Assembly (NCBI GenBank): GCA_905339295.1
Contig: CAJPFI010000006.1
Span: 62,001 to 126,000 of the forward strand
Source of the DNA: Burkholderiales bacterium
GTDB lineage: Bacteria; Pseudomonadota; Gammaproteobacteria; Burkholderiales; Casimicrobiaceae
Length of the DNA: 64,000 bases
Direction: 5' to 3'
Below the pieces are notes generated by a model. That model searched no databases. It saw nothing but the letters and a program-made list of their open reading frames with translations, and was not told where the DNA came from. The translations under genes were made by a program, and so were the position numbers. Positions 12,898 to 21,595 of this stretch are shown here, in pieces. The first letter of the stretch is position 1; each line of letters begins with the position of its first letter.

Positions 12898-13416
12898 ATG
12901 GACATGGCGACGAGACGTTCGCTTCCTGCCGCGACGCCGTCGCGCCGCGCCCGGTACGCCGCGGCGTTGACCATCGCCGTCGCGGCCGCGGGTCTTTCGC
13001 TCGCCATGGCGCGCGCGCAACCGCCCGACGGCGCGCGTGTCGCAGGCGACGACAGGCAGCCCGTCGTGCTGCCCGAGCCCATGCGCACGCACACGATCGC
13101 CAACATGCGTGACCACCTTCTGGCGCTCCAGCAGATCAGCGAGGCACTGTCGAAGGGCGAGTTCGATGCCGCGTCGCGCGTCGCGGAAACGCGCCTGGGG
13201 ATGACCTCGCTCCAGGCCCATGGCGCCGCCCATGTCGCGGCGTTCCTGCCGGCGCCGATGCAGGACATCGGGACGCGAATGCACCGCGCGGCCAGCCGCT
13301 TCGCGGTCGAGGCGCAAGGCGCGGGTGCCAGCAACGACCTGCGTCCGGCGCTGGGGGCGTTGAGCGCGGTGATCGGGCAGTGCGTCGCATGTCACGCCGC
13401 GTACCGATACCCGTGA
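12898..13416 (+). CDS. Class II cytochrome c (cytochrome c' -like), secreted
   Basis: A 172-residue periplasmic protein. The signal peptide has a basic start and a helix ending near ARA (about residue 39). The helical body ends in a CVACH haem-binding motif close to the C terminus, the arrangement of class II cytochromes c. The start could be the ATG at 12898 or 12904; the GGAAAGG ribosome site fits the second slightly better. It sits between upp and the molybdate transporter, 11 bases after upp, so it may be co-transcribed. Why a cytochrome is in a pyrimidine cluster is unclear. Confidence 0.75.
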   Translation: MDMATRRSLPAATPSRRARYAAALTIAVAAAGLSLAMARAQPPDGARVAGDDRQPVVLPEPMRTHTIANMRDHLLALQQISEALSKGEFDAASRVAETRLGMTSLQAHGAAHVAAFLPAPMQDIGTRMHRAASRFAVEAQGAGASNDLRPALGALSAVIGQCVACHAAYRYP

Positions 13417-13498
13417 CGCGCCGCCCGGTTTCCCCGGACGGCTCGGACGCGGCCGCACGCGAGGTCCCGCTCGACCATCGCCGAGGCGGGTCGGGACG

Positions 13499-14671
13499 AT
13501 GACCGGACACGACCGACCGGTGCGCGAGAAGGCGCCGGCGCCCGGCAACCGCTTCGACCGGATGGAATGGGCGGGCGCGTTCGGCGACCTGGGCACGCTG
13601 ATCCCGTTCGTCGTCGCCTACCTCGCGATGCTCGACCTGGACCCGATGGGCGTGCTGCTCTCGTTCGGCGTCGCGATGATCGCCTGCGGGCTCGTCTACC
13701 GGACGCCGTTCCCGGTGCAGCCGATGAAGGCGATCGGCGCGATCGCGACGACGCAGGCCGCGCAGACGCTCACGGTGACGGCCGGCGCTGTGCAGGCCGC
13801 GGGCTTCGCCACCGGCGCGGTCTGGCTCGCGCTCGGCCTCACCGGCGCCGCGCAGAAGGTCGCGCGGCTGGTGCCCCGCCCGGTGATCGTCGGCATCATC
13901 CTCGGTCTCGGGATCGGCTTCATGCTGACCGGCGTCCGGATGATGTCCGACAACTGGTGGATCGGCGGCGTCGCGCTCGGCGGGACGCTGCTCCTGTTGG
14001 GCAACCGTCGCGTTCCGGCGATGTTCCTGCTGCTGGTCTTCGGCGTCGCCTGCGGCGTCGTCGTCGATCCGTCGGTGGTCGCGAAGCTCGCGGGGATCGC
14101 GATCGAGCCGCGCGCGCCGTCGTTCGCGCTGGCCGGCATCGGCTGGAACGACGTCGCGATCGGCGTCGTGTTCCTGGCGCTGCCGCAGGTGCCGCTGACG
14201 CTGGGCAACGCGATCATCGCGATCACCGAGGAGAACAACCGCGAGTTCCCCGACCGGCCCGTGACCGAGACGCGCGTCGCCGTGTCGACCGGGATCCTCA
14301 ACCTCGGCGGGGCCGCGCTGGGCGGCGTGCCGATGTGCCACGGCGCCGGCGGCATGGCCGGCCACGTCCGCTTCGGCGCTCGTACCGGCGGGGCGCCGAT
14401 CATCCTCGGAACGATCCTGGTCGTCGTCGCCTTGTTCTTCAGCGGCTCGGTGAGCACCCTGGTGCAGGTTTTTCCGCTGGCGATCCTCGGCGTCATCCTG
14501 TTCCTCACCGGCGCGCAACTGGCGCTCGGCGCATGCCGGTTCAGCGCGGACAAGGGCGAGCGACTCGCGACGGTGATCACCGCGGCGCTCGCGGTCTGGA
14601 ACGTCGGTATCGCGTTCGTAGCCGGCTGCGCCGTGTGGTGGATCGCGCGGCGCGGATGGCTCAAGCTGTAG
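13499..14671 (+). CDS. MOT1-family molybdate/sulfate transporter
   Basis: A 390-residue membrane protein with about ten helices. It has the two signature regions of the MOT1 family: PFPVQPMKAIGAIATTQ near residue 75 and VPMCHGAGGMAGHVRFGARTGG near residue 280, plus PQVPLTLGNAI. Family members take up molybdate with high affinity; sulfate or another oxyanion is an alternative. The only molybdoenzyme in the window is SoeA at 49719, so a link to that is possible but distant. It is placed between the cytochrome and codA with short gaps. Confidence 0.8.
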   Translation: MTGHDRPVREKAPAPGNRFDRMEWAGAFGDLGTLIPFVVAYLAMLDLDPMGVLLSFGVAMIACGLVYRTPFPVQPMKAIGAIATTQAAQTLTVTAGAVQAAGFATGAVWLALGLTGAAQKVARLVPRPVIVGIILGLGIGFMLTGVRMMSDNWWIGGVALGGTLLLLGNRRVPAMFLLLVFGVACGVVVDPSVVAKLAGIAIEPRAPSFALAGIGWNDVAIGVVFLALPQVPLTLGNAIIAITEENNREFPDRPVTETRVAVSTGILNLGGAALGGVPMCHGAGGMAGHVRFGARTGGAPIILGTILVVVALFFSGSVSTLVQVFPLAILGVILFLTGAQLALGACRFSADKGERLATVITAALAVWNVGIAFVAGCAVWWIARRGWLKL

Positions 14672-14738
14672 GCATGTCGGGCGGCAGGGGCGCGCCCGAC
14701 GGTGCGCCGCCCGCGGCCCGCTCGACGACGGAACTCCG

Positions 14739-16022
14739 ATGAGCGACCTCCTGATCCGCAACGCAACGCTTCCCGACGGCCGCACCGGCATCGACATCCT
14801 GTGCGCCGGCGGCCGCATCGCGAACCTCGCGCCGCGCATCCCGGCCGCCGCCGCCCGCACGATCGACGCGGCCGGGTTGCTCGTCTCGCCGCCGTTCGTC
14901 GATGCGCATTTCCACATGGACTCGACGCTGACCTACGGCATGCCGCGGGTCAACGCGAGCGGAACGCTGCTCGAGGGGATCGCGTTGTGGGGCGAGCTCA
15001 AGCCGACGCTGACGCAGGAGGCGATCGTCGAGCGCGCGCTCGCCTACTGCGACTGGGCGGTCGGCAAGGGGCTGCTCGCCATTCGCTCGCACGTCGACAC
15101 GTCGGACGCCCGTCTGCTCGCGGTCGAGGCGCTGCTCCACGTGCGCGAGCGCGTGAAGCCGTACCTCGACCTGCAGCTCGTCGCGTTCCCGCAGGACGGG
15201 CTTCTGCGCTCGCCGGGCGCGCTGCACAACGTGAAGCGCGCGCTGGACATGGGCGTCGACGTGGTCGGCGGCATCCCGCACTTCGAGCGGACGACCGCCG
15301 ACGGCGCCGAGAGCGTGCGCGTGCTGTGCGAGATCGCGGCGGACAGGGCCCTGCGCGTCGACATGCACTGCGACGAGACCGACGACCCGCTTTCGCGCCA
15401 CGTCGAGACGCTCGCGTTCCAGGCGCAGCGCCTGGGCCTCGTGGGCCGCGTCGCCGGCTCGCACCTGACGTCGATGCACTCGATGGACAACGACTACGTG
15501 TCCAAACTGATTCCGCTGATGAAGGAGGCGGGGCTCGCCGCGATCGCCAATCCGCTGATCAACATCACGCTGCAGGGCCGGCGCGACTCCTATCCGAAGC
15601 GCCGTGGAATGACGCGCGTCCCGGAGCTGTTGGCAGCGGGCGTGCCGGTGGCGTTCGGCCACGACTGCGTGATGGACCCGTGGTACCCGCTCGGCAGCGC
15701 CGACATGCTCGAGGTCGCCTCGATGGGGCTGCACGTCGCGCAGATGACCGGACAGGACGCGATGCGCAGGTGCTTCGACGCGGTGACCGCGACGCCGGCA
15801 GCGATCCTCGGCCTGGACGGCTACGGGCTCGCGCCCGGTTGCCGCGCCGACATGGTGCTGCTGGAGGCGCGCGATCCGGTCGAGGCGATCCGGCTCCGCG
15901 CCGCGCGGCTCGCGGTCGTGCGCGGCGGGCGCGTGATCGCCACGTCCGGGCCGTCGCGCGCGACACTCGACCTTCCGGGCCGTCCCGCGTCGGTCGACTG
16001 GATGCCGTCACGGGCCGTGTAA
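14739..16022 (+). CDS. codA: Cytosine deaminase
   Basis: A 427-residue amidohydrolase closely matching E. coli CodA in length and motifs. The metal-binding HFH (DAHFHMDST, about residue 64) and VDMHCDETDD carry expected ligands. SHLTSMHSMDNDY, ANPLINITLQGRRDSYPKRRG and FGHDCVMDPWYPLGSADML are near-diagnostic for cytosine deaminase. It hydrolyses cytosine to uracil and ammonia in the cytoplasm. In this cluster the uracil would pass to UPRT and the URC genes upstream. No CodB permease is present; the BMP importer or another carrier must supply substrate. Confidence 0.9.
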   Translation: MSDLLIRNATLPDGRTGIDILCAGGRIANLAPRIPAAAARTIDAAGLLVSPPFVDAHFHMDSTLTYGMPRVNASGTLLEGIALWGELKPTLTQEAIVERALAYCDWAVGKGLLAIRSHVDTSDARLLAVEALLHVRERVKPYLDLQLVAFPQDGLLRSPGALHNVKRALDMGVDVVGGIPHFERTTADGAESVRVLCEIAADRALRVDMHCDETDDPLSRHVETLAFQAQRLGLVGRVAGSHLTSMHSMDNDYVSKLIPLMKEAGLAAIANPLINITLQGRRDSYPKRRGMTRVPELLAAGVPVAFGHDCVMDPWYPLGSADMLEVASMGLHVAQMTGQDAMRRCFDAVTATPAAILGLDGYGLAPGCRADMVLLEARDPVEAIRLRAARLAVVRGGRVIATSGPSRATLDLPGRPASVDWMPSRAV

Positions 16023-16154
16023 GGATCCGCGTCCCCGGTCCGACGCACTGCACGCGCAGCGCCGCGCGTCAGGCGCGTCCGGCGATTGCCCGCATAATGC
16101 CGACGATGTCCCGCCCTCCCGCTTCCGGCCCCCTCCCCGTGTAGGCCCGCCCGC

Positions 16155-17258
16155 ATGGAGTCGATCTACTACGTGATGGCGTGGGCGTGCCACAGGAAGT
16201 GCCGGCACTGCTACGAGGACCGCTTCCGCCCGTACGTTCGCGGCGCGCTGGAAGCGGTGGTCCGCGAGGCGGAAGCGAACTTCCCGCGCATCGTCGACCA
16301 CTTCCCGCCGCGCATGACGTACCTGGACCAGGACGACCCGCGCGCGGACGGCACGTTCCCGGAGAAGACCGGCCGCATCATCCTGTCGGGCGGCGAGTCG
16401 CTGCTCGACGCGGTACGCGAGCGCGTCACCTATCCGGTGATCGAGCGGATCAACGCGAAGTACGCGCGGCAGGGCGGCGTGAAGATCGTCGTGCAGACGA
16501 CCGGCGACCTCCTGACCGACGCGATCGTCGGCGAGCTGACGAACCTCGGCGTCTGGATGATATCGGTGGCGAGCGTCGACGACTTCCACGTCGGGCTCGA
16601 GGGTCCCGAAAGGCAGAAGCGCTTCGTCGACGGCCTGACCGCGCTCTTCGAGCGGCACGGCCTCACGAAGTCGGGGCTGTCGGCCTCGACGCGCAACTGG
16701 CACGAGGAGGAGGGGCCGCTCTACAGCTTCTTCGGCGCGACGCCCGACTCGTGGATCGGCAAGCTGTGGCCGCGCGGGCGCGCGTGGCAGAACGGGCTCT
16801 CGAGCGCGACGCTCGCCGACAATTTCTGCAATCGATGGTCCGGCGGGCTGAACTTCCTGCGCCACGGCTACAACGGTTCCGAGGTGTCGGTCGAACCGGA
16901 TGGCGGCGTCTATCCGTGCTGCGTCAAGACGCGGCGCCCGATCGGAAGCCTGCTCGAGGACAGCCTGATCGCGATCCTCGACTCGCTCGCCGGCGTGCCT
17001 GCCTACGAGGCGATCACGATGGGCCACCCCGAGCGCATGGGCATCGCGTACGGCTGGAGCGAGGCGACCTTCGTCGAGCGCTCGGCGACGGTGACGCCGA
17101 AGGGCGCCCCTTACCGCAACCTGTGCATCGGCTGCGACCGCTTCCACGAGGAAGTGCTCGGGCCGGTGCTCGAGGCGGCGCGCGCAAGGCGTCGCGCGGC
17201 GCGGGGCGCGGCGGCCGACCCCTCGCGGCGCGAGCTCGCTCGTCTCGTCGAACGCTGA
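16155..17258 (+). CDS. Radical SAM / SPASM-like protein of unknown substrate
   Basis: A 367-residue protein with the radical SAM cluster motif C-x3-C-x2-C (CHRKCRHC, residues 12-19) very near the N terminus, and the SAM-binding ILSGGES segment about residue 77. The C-terminal half has further cysteines: YPCCVKT around residue 255 and NLCIGCDRF around residue 322. This is the layout of a SPASM or twitch auxiliary 4Fe-4S domain, and such proteins often modify peptides or are maturases. No precursor peptide is visible next door. It is followed within 4 bases by the YnjB-like binding protein and the rest of an ABC transporter, so it probably works with that system. Substrate unknown. Confidence 0.75.
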   Translation: MESIYYVMAWACHRKCRHCYEDRFRPYVRGALEAVVREAEANFPRIVDHFPPRMTYLDQDDPRADGTFPEKTGRIILSGGESLLDAVRERVTYPVIERINAKYARQGGVKIVVQTTGDLLTDAIVGELTNLGVWMISVASVDDFHVGLEGPERQKRFVDGLTALFERHGLTKSGLSASTRNWHEEEGPLYSFFGATPDSWIGKLWPRGRAWQNGLSSATLADNFCNRWSGGLNFLRHGYNGSEVSVEPDGGVYPCCVKTRRPIGSLLEDSLIAILDSLAGVPAYEAITMGHPERMGIAYGWSEATFVERSATVTPKGAPYRNLCIGCDRFHEEVLGPVLEAARARRRAARGAAADPSRRELARLVER

Positions 17259-17262
17259 TCCC

Positions 17263-18465
17263 GTGCGTGCGCGCCTCGTCGTCGCCGTTCTCGCCGCGTG
17301 GATCGCCTGGGTAACACCGGCCCGAGCGCAGGACGCGGCATGGTCCGCCGTCGTCGCGAAGGCGCGCGGGCAGACCGTGAACTGGAACGCGTGGGCCGGC
17401 GACGAGAAGACCAACGCGTTCATCGCGTGGGTGGGCGAGGAAGTCGCGACGCGCCACGGCGTGAAGGTCGTGCACGTCAAGCTCAGGGACACCGCCGAGG
17501 CGGTCGCGCGCGTGGTGGCCGAAAAGGCGGCCGGACGCGATGCCGGCGGCAGCGTCGACCTCGTCTGGATCAACGGACCGAACTTCCTCGCGATGAAGGA
17601 GCAGGGGCTGCTGTACGGCCCGTACGCGCAGCGGCTGCCGAACTGGCGCTATGTCGACACGGTGGGGAAGCGATCGAACCTGATCGACTTCACGATCCCG
17701 AACGAGGGCTACGAGTCGCCGTGGCGGATGGCGCAGGTCGTGTTCGTCCACGACAGCAGGCGCGTCAGGGACGTCCCGTCGTCGGTCGCGGGACTGCTCG
17801 ACTGGGCGAAGGCGCATCCGGGCCGCTTCACGCATCCCGGCGTGCGCAACTTCCTCGGCGCGACGTTCCTCAAGCAGGCGCTCTACGAGCTCGCGCCCGA
17901 TCCCTCGGTGCTGCAGCGGCCCGCGACCGATGCGAACTTCGCGTCGACGACCGCGCCGATGTGGGCGTGGTACGACGCGCTCAGGCCCGTCCTGTGGCGC
18001 CGCGGCACGCAGTTCCCGGAGAACGGCCCGGCGCAGCGCCAGCTGATGAACGACGGCGAAATCGACCTGATGATCTCGTTCAACCCGTCCGAGGCCGCGG
18101 TCTCGGCGATCTCGGGACTGCTGCCCGACTCGGTGCGGACGTTCACGCTCGCGAAGGGCACGATCGGGAACACGAGCTTCGTCGCGATCCCGTACAACGC
18201 GACGGCCAAGGAAGGCGCGATGGTGGTCGCGAACTTCCTGCTCGAGCCCGCGACGCAGGCGCACGCGCAGGACATTCGCCAGATGGGCAACTTCACCGTG
18301 CTCGACCTCGCAAGGCTCTCGCCCGCGGACCGCAAGCGCTTCGACGACCTGCCGCGCCACCCGGCGCTGCCGACCAACGCCGAGCTCGGCGCCACGCTGC
18401 CCGAGCCCCACCCGTCGTGGATGACGCGGATCACGGCCGAGTGGGAGCGCCGCTACACGAAGTGA
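17263..18465 (+). CDS. ABC transporter substrate-binding protein, YnjB-like
   Basis: A 400-residue periplasmic protein beginning with GTG. The signal peptide ends at ARA-QD (about residue 22), and WNAWAGDEKTNAFIAWVGEEV, typical of the YnjB family, follows. The body contains DLVWINGPNFLAMKEQGLLYGPYAQRLPNW. The family belongs to type I ABC uptake systems whose ligand in E. coli is not firmly known. The permease and ATPase follow, after a seven-copy REP array. The start lies 4 bases after the radical SAM gene. Confidence 0.85.
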   Translation: MRARLVVAVLAAWIAWVTPARAQDAAWSAVVAKARGQTVNWNAWAGDEKTNAFIAWVGEEVATRHGVKVVHVKLRDTAEAVARVVAEKAAGRDAGGSVDLVWINGPNFLAMKEQGLLYGPYAQRLPNWRYVDTVGKRSNLIDFTIPNEGYESPWRMAQVVFVHDSRRVRDVPSSVAGLLDWAKAHPGRFTHPGVRNFLGATFLKQALYELAPDPSVLQRPATDANFASTTAPMWAWYDALRPVLWRRGTQFPENGPAQRQLMNDGEIDLMISFNPSEAAVSAISGLLPDSVRTFTLAKGTIGNTSFVAIPYNATAKEGAMVVANFLLEPATQAHAQDIRQMGNFTVLDLARLSPADRKRFDDLPRHPALPTNAELGATLPEPHPSWMTRITAEWERRYTK

Positions 18466-18569
18466 TGGGCGTCCGGCATACGCCGGGCCCTCGGACAGGA
18501 CGCCATGCAGGTCCGGCATCGGCCGGATGGTCTTGCGCATCAGCGCGACCGACAACGATCGAGGATTCC

Positions 18570-18950
18570 GTCGGGCTGAAGCCCGACCCACGGCCACATG
18601 AGCGACGGTCCGGGCCATCGAGGATTCGGTCGGGCTGAAGCCCGACCCACGGCAGCATGAGCGACGGTCCGGGCCATCGAGGATTCGGTCGGGCTGAATC
18701 CCGACCCACGGCAGCATGAGCGACCCACATGAGCGACGGTCCGGGCCATCGGGGATTTTGTCGGGCTGAAGCCCGACCCACGGCCCCATGAGCGACGGTC
18801 CGGGCCATCGGGGATTTTGTCGGGCTGAAGCCGGACCCACGGCAGCATGAGCGACCCACATGAGCGACGGTCCGAGCCATCGAGGATCCCGTCGGGCTGA
18901 AGCGCGACCCACGGCACCGCGAGCGTTCGTGGGTCCGGCTTCAGCCGGAC
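18570..18950. repeat. Tandem REP-like palindrome array, seven copies
   Basis: Six direct copies of the palindrome GTCGGGCTGAAGCCCGAC (with variants) begin at 18570, 18629, 18688, 18760, 18819 and 18891. A seventh, inverted copy is at 18933-18950. Spacing is 59, 59, 72, 59 and 72 bases; the 72-base units contain an extra 13-base duplication (CATGAGCGACCCA). The intervening DNA is also repeated (CCACGGC..CATGAGCGACGG). The array fills the gap between the YnjB- and YnjC-like genes and runs into the start region of the permease gene. Confidence 0.9.
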
Positions 18951-20635
18951 GATTTCGCGCGCTCGCATGGGCGCCCGCGCTCACCGTCGCGTCTTTCGCG
19001 CTTCCGATCGCTGCCGGGCTCGCCGGCACGCTCGCGCCGGCGTTCGGCTACCTGCCCACCATCGGCGGGACGCACGCGTCGCTCGGGCCGTGGCGCGAGT
19101 TGTTCGCGTCGCCGGGATTCGCGACGAGCGTGCGCCTTACGCTCGCCACCGGCTTCGCGTCGGCGCTCCTCTCGGCGTTCCTCGCGTTCGGCTTCTGCGC
19201 GTGGGCGTCGGGACGCGCATGGGGTCCGCGAGCGGCGGCGTGGCTCGCCCCGATCCTCGCGACGCCGCATTCCGCGTTCGCGATCGGGCTCGCGTTCGTC
19301 GTCGCGCCGTCGGGCTGGGCGGTGCGGGCGGTGTCGCCGTGGCTCACCGGTTTCGACGTGCCGCCCGACGTCGCGACCGTCGGCCATCCGTCCGGCGCGG
19401 CGCTGGTGCTCGGCCTGGTGGTGAAGGAGGTGCCGTACCTGGTCCTGATGACGACCGCCGCGCTCGCGCAGGTTCGGACGCACGAGCACCTGGCGCTCGC
19501 GCGCTCGTTCGGCTACGGGCCCCGCGAAGCGTGGATCCGCGCGGTGCTGCCGCAGATCTGGCGCCAGGTGCGGCTCCCGGTGCTGGCGGTGCTCGCTTAC
19601 TCGCTGTCGGTCGTCGACGTCGCGCTGGTCCTCGGTCCCGGCAACCCTCCGACGCTCGCGGTCCTGGCCGTGCGCTGGTTCGCCGATGCGGACGTGCGAC
19701 TGTGGTTCCCCGCGGCGGCGGCGGCGGCGCTGCAACTCGCCGTCGTCGCCGCGTCGATCGCGCTGTTCGTCGCGCTCGAGAGGATCGTCGCGCGGGCTGG
19801 GCGTCGTATCGTCGAGCGCGGGCGCCGCGAGAGCCCGCTGTCGTGGCTTGCCGCCGGCGCCGCGGCGACCGTCGCGACGCTGTGCGCGCTCGCGTGCGCG
19901 GCGATGGCGGGCATGGCGCTGTGGTCCGTCGCGACGCAGTGGCGCTTCCCCGACGCGTGGCCCGCAGGGCTCTCCCTCGACGGCTGGACGCGCCGCCTCG
20001 CCGACATCGCGCTGCCGGCATGGAACACGGTCGCCATCGGCGCGCTCGCCACGTTCGTCGCGCTCGCGCTCACGCTCGCCTGCCTCGAGGCCGAGCAGCG
20101 CCAGCGGCGAGCCGGGCCGCCGCCGGCGCTGACGCTCCTCTACCTGCCGCTCATCGTGCCGCAGGTCGCCTTCCTGTTCGGCGCGCAGGTGCTGCTCGTG
20201 CGCGCCGGCGCCGACGGCGCCCTCGTCTCGGTCGTGTGGGCGCACCTGATCTACGTGCTCCCGTACCTTTTCCTGTCGCTCGCGGACCCGTGGCGGGCGC
20301 TCGATCCGCGCTACGCGCGCGCGGCGGCAAGCCTCGGCGCGTCGCCCGCGCGCGTGTTCTTCGCGGTGAAGGTTCCGATCCTCGCGAAGCCGGTCGCGAT
20401 CGCGTGCGCGGTCGCGTTCGCGGTGAGCGCCGGCCAGTACCTGCCGACGCTGTTCGCCGGCAACGGCCGCGTGCCGACGCTGACGACGGAGGCGGTCACG
20501 CTGTCGGCCGGCGCGGACCGCCGCGTGATCGGCGCCTGGGCCGTGATGCAGGCGCTCGTGCCGCTCGCCGTGTACGTCGCCGCGGTGCTGCTTCCCTCCC
20601 GCGCCGGCGCATGGCGACGGCGGGACACGCCGTGA
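18929..20635 (+). CDS. ABC transporter permease, YnjC-like (fused double permease)
   Basis: A membrane protein of about 568 residues with roughly twelve helices, formed of two binding-protein-dependent permease modules like E. coli YnjC. The EAA-like loops are recognisable near ARSFGYGPREAWIRAVLPQIW and ARAAASLGASPARVFFAVKVPIL. The start is uncertain: the frame is open from the ATG at 18860, but that part is translated REP sequence. The GTG at 18929 is chosen, although it too overlaps the inverted REP copy, and the protein proper begins near WAPALTVASFALPIAAGL. The 3' end overlaps the ATPase start. Confidence 0.85.
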   Translation: MGPASAGRFRALAWAPALTVASFALPIAAGLAGTLAPAFGYLPTIGGTHASLGPWRELFASPGFATSVRLTLATGFASALLSAFLAFGFCAWASGRAWGPRAAAWLAPILATPHSAFAIGLAFVVAPSGWAVRAVSPWLTGFDVPPDVATVGHPSGAALVLGLVVKEVPYLVLMTTAALAQVRTHEHLALARSFGYGPREAWIRAVLPQIWRQVRLPVLAVLAYSLSVVDVALVLGPGNPPTLAVLAVRWFADADVRLWFPAAAAAALQLAVVAASIALFVALERIVARAGRRIVERGRRESPLSWLAAGAAATVATLCALACAAMAGMALWSVATQWRFPDAWPAGLSLDGWTRRLADIALPAWNTVAIGALATFVALALTLACLEAEQRQRRAGPPPALTLLYLPLIVPQVAFLFGAQVLLVRAGADGALVSVVWAHLIYVLPYLFLSLADPWRALDPRYARAAASLGASPARVFFAVKVPILAKPVAIACAVAFAVSAGQYLPTLFAGNGRVPTLTTEAVTLSAGADRRVIGAWAVMQALVPLAVYVAAVLLPSRAGAWRRRDTP

Positions 20636-21294
20636 ACGCCGGCGCGCTCGCCCTCGAGGGCGTGCGCATCGCGATCGGCGGGCGCACGCTCGTCGACGGC
20701 CTCGACCTGTCCATCGGGGCGGGCGAATGCGTGACGCTGATGGGCCCGTCGGGCTGCGGCAAGTCGACGCTGCTCGCCTTCGTCGCCGGGTCGATGGACG
20801 CGGCGTTCGACGCGCGCGGACGCGTGCTCGCCGGCGGTGACGACATCACCGCGCTGCCCCCCGAGCGCCGGCGCATCGGCATTCTGTTCCAGGACGACCT
20901 CCTGTTCCCGCACCTCACGGTCGGCGGCAATCTCGCGTTCGCGCTCCACGAGCGCGCGCGGGGGCGCGACGAGCGTCGCGCGCGCATCGCGGCGGCGCTC
21001 GCCGAAGCCGACCTCGCGGGATTCGCCGACCGCGATCCGGCGACGCTGTCGGGCGGACAGCGCGCGCGCGTCGCGCTGATGCGCACGCTGCTCGCCGGGC
21101 CGCGCGCACTTCTGCTCGACGAGCCGTTCAACAAGCTCGACGCGCAGCTGCGCGGCGAAGTGCGCCGGTTCGTGTTCGATCACGCGCTCGAGCGCTCGAT
21201 CCCGATCCTGCTCGTGACGCACGACGAGGCGGATGCGCGAGCGGCGGGCGGGCGCGTGCTGCGGTTTGGCGACGGCGGACCGCCCCGAAGCTAG
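20632..21294 (+). CDS. ABC transporter ATP-binding protein, YnjD-like
   Basis: A 220-residue ATPase of about YnjD length. Walker A is GPSGCGKST, the Q-loop is LFQDDLLFPHLTVGGNLAFAL, the signature is LSGGQRARV and Walker B is ALLLDEPFNKLD, followed by the switch histidine in LVTHDEADA. The GTG at 20632 overlaps the permease stop (GTGA); the ATG at 20611 is an alternative in the same frame. It completes the radical SAM-YnjBCD operon. Confidence 0.88.
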   Translation: MNAGALALEGVRIAIGGRTLVDGLDLSIGAGECVTLMGPSGCGKSTLLAFVAGSMDAAFDARGRVLAGGDDITALPPERRRIGILFQDDLLFPHLTVGGNLAFALHERARGRDERRARIAAALAEADLAGFADRDPATLSGGQRARVALMRTLLAGPRALLLDEPFNKLDAQLRGEVRRFVFDHALERSIPILLVTHDEADARAAGGRVLRFGDGGPPRS

Positions 21295-21595
21295 CGCCTG
21301 TCCCGGAAACGGGTCGAATGCGAATCGGATCCCGTTGCCCCCCCGTGGGGGCACGGTTCGATAGAGCGACTGCCGCGAAGCACCTGGCGCCGACGCCGGA
21401 ATGAACCATTTCCACGCCGCCGCATCGAATGGTCGTCGAGTCCGCGCGATGACGGTCGTGCCCCGACCCGGGCCACCCATACGGCCAGGATGGCCGCACG
21501 ATCCCGCCCTGCCGGGCGTTTCCGGACATTGACCCGGATCAATCGCCTGACCGCCGGGCCAGCACATCATTCCCGTTGCTTTGCCCGCTTCCGAC
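21295..21595. other. Intergenic region before the copper/haem cassette
   Basis: It holds a hairpin of seven base pairs at 21336-21353 (TGCCCCC with GGGGGCA), a possible end signal for the ABC operon although it lacks a T-run, and an FNR-type box at 21529-21542. I see no gene. Confidence 0.5.
21529..21542. promoter_or_regulatory. FNR/ANR-type binding site
   Basis: TTGAC-N4-ATCAA matches the FNR/ANR consensus TTGAT-N4-ATCAA at nine of ten positions. Its centre is about 60 bases before the first gene of the cassette (21596), a usual position for an activator site. It suggests induction at low oxygen. The regulator itself is not in the window. Confidence 0.65.

Noticed and set aside
18570-18950. 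CRISPR-like regular repeats
   Set aside because: The repeat is a palindromic REP element and the intervening DNA is also repeated rather than unique; no cas genes nearby.
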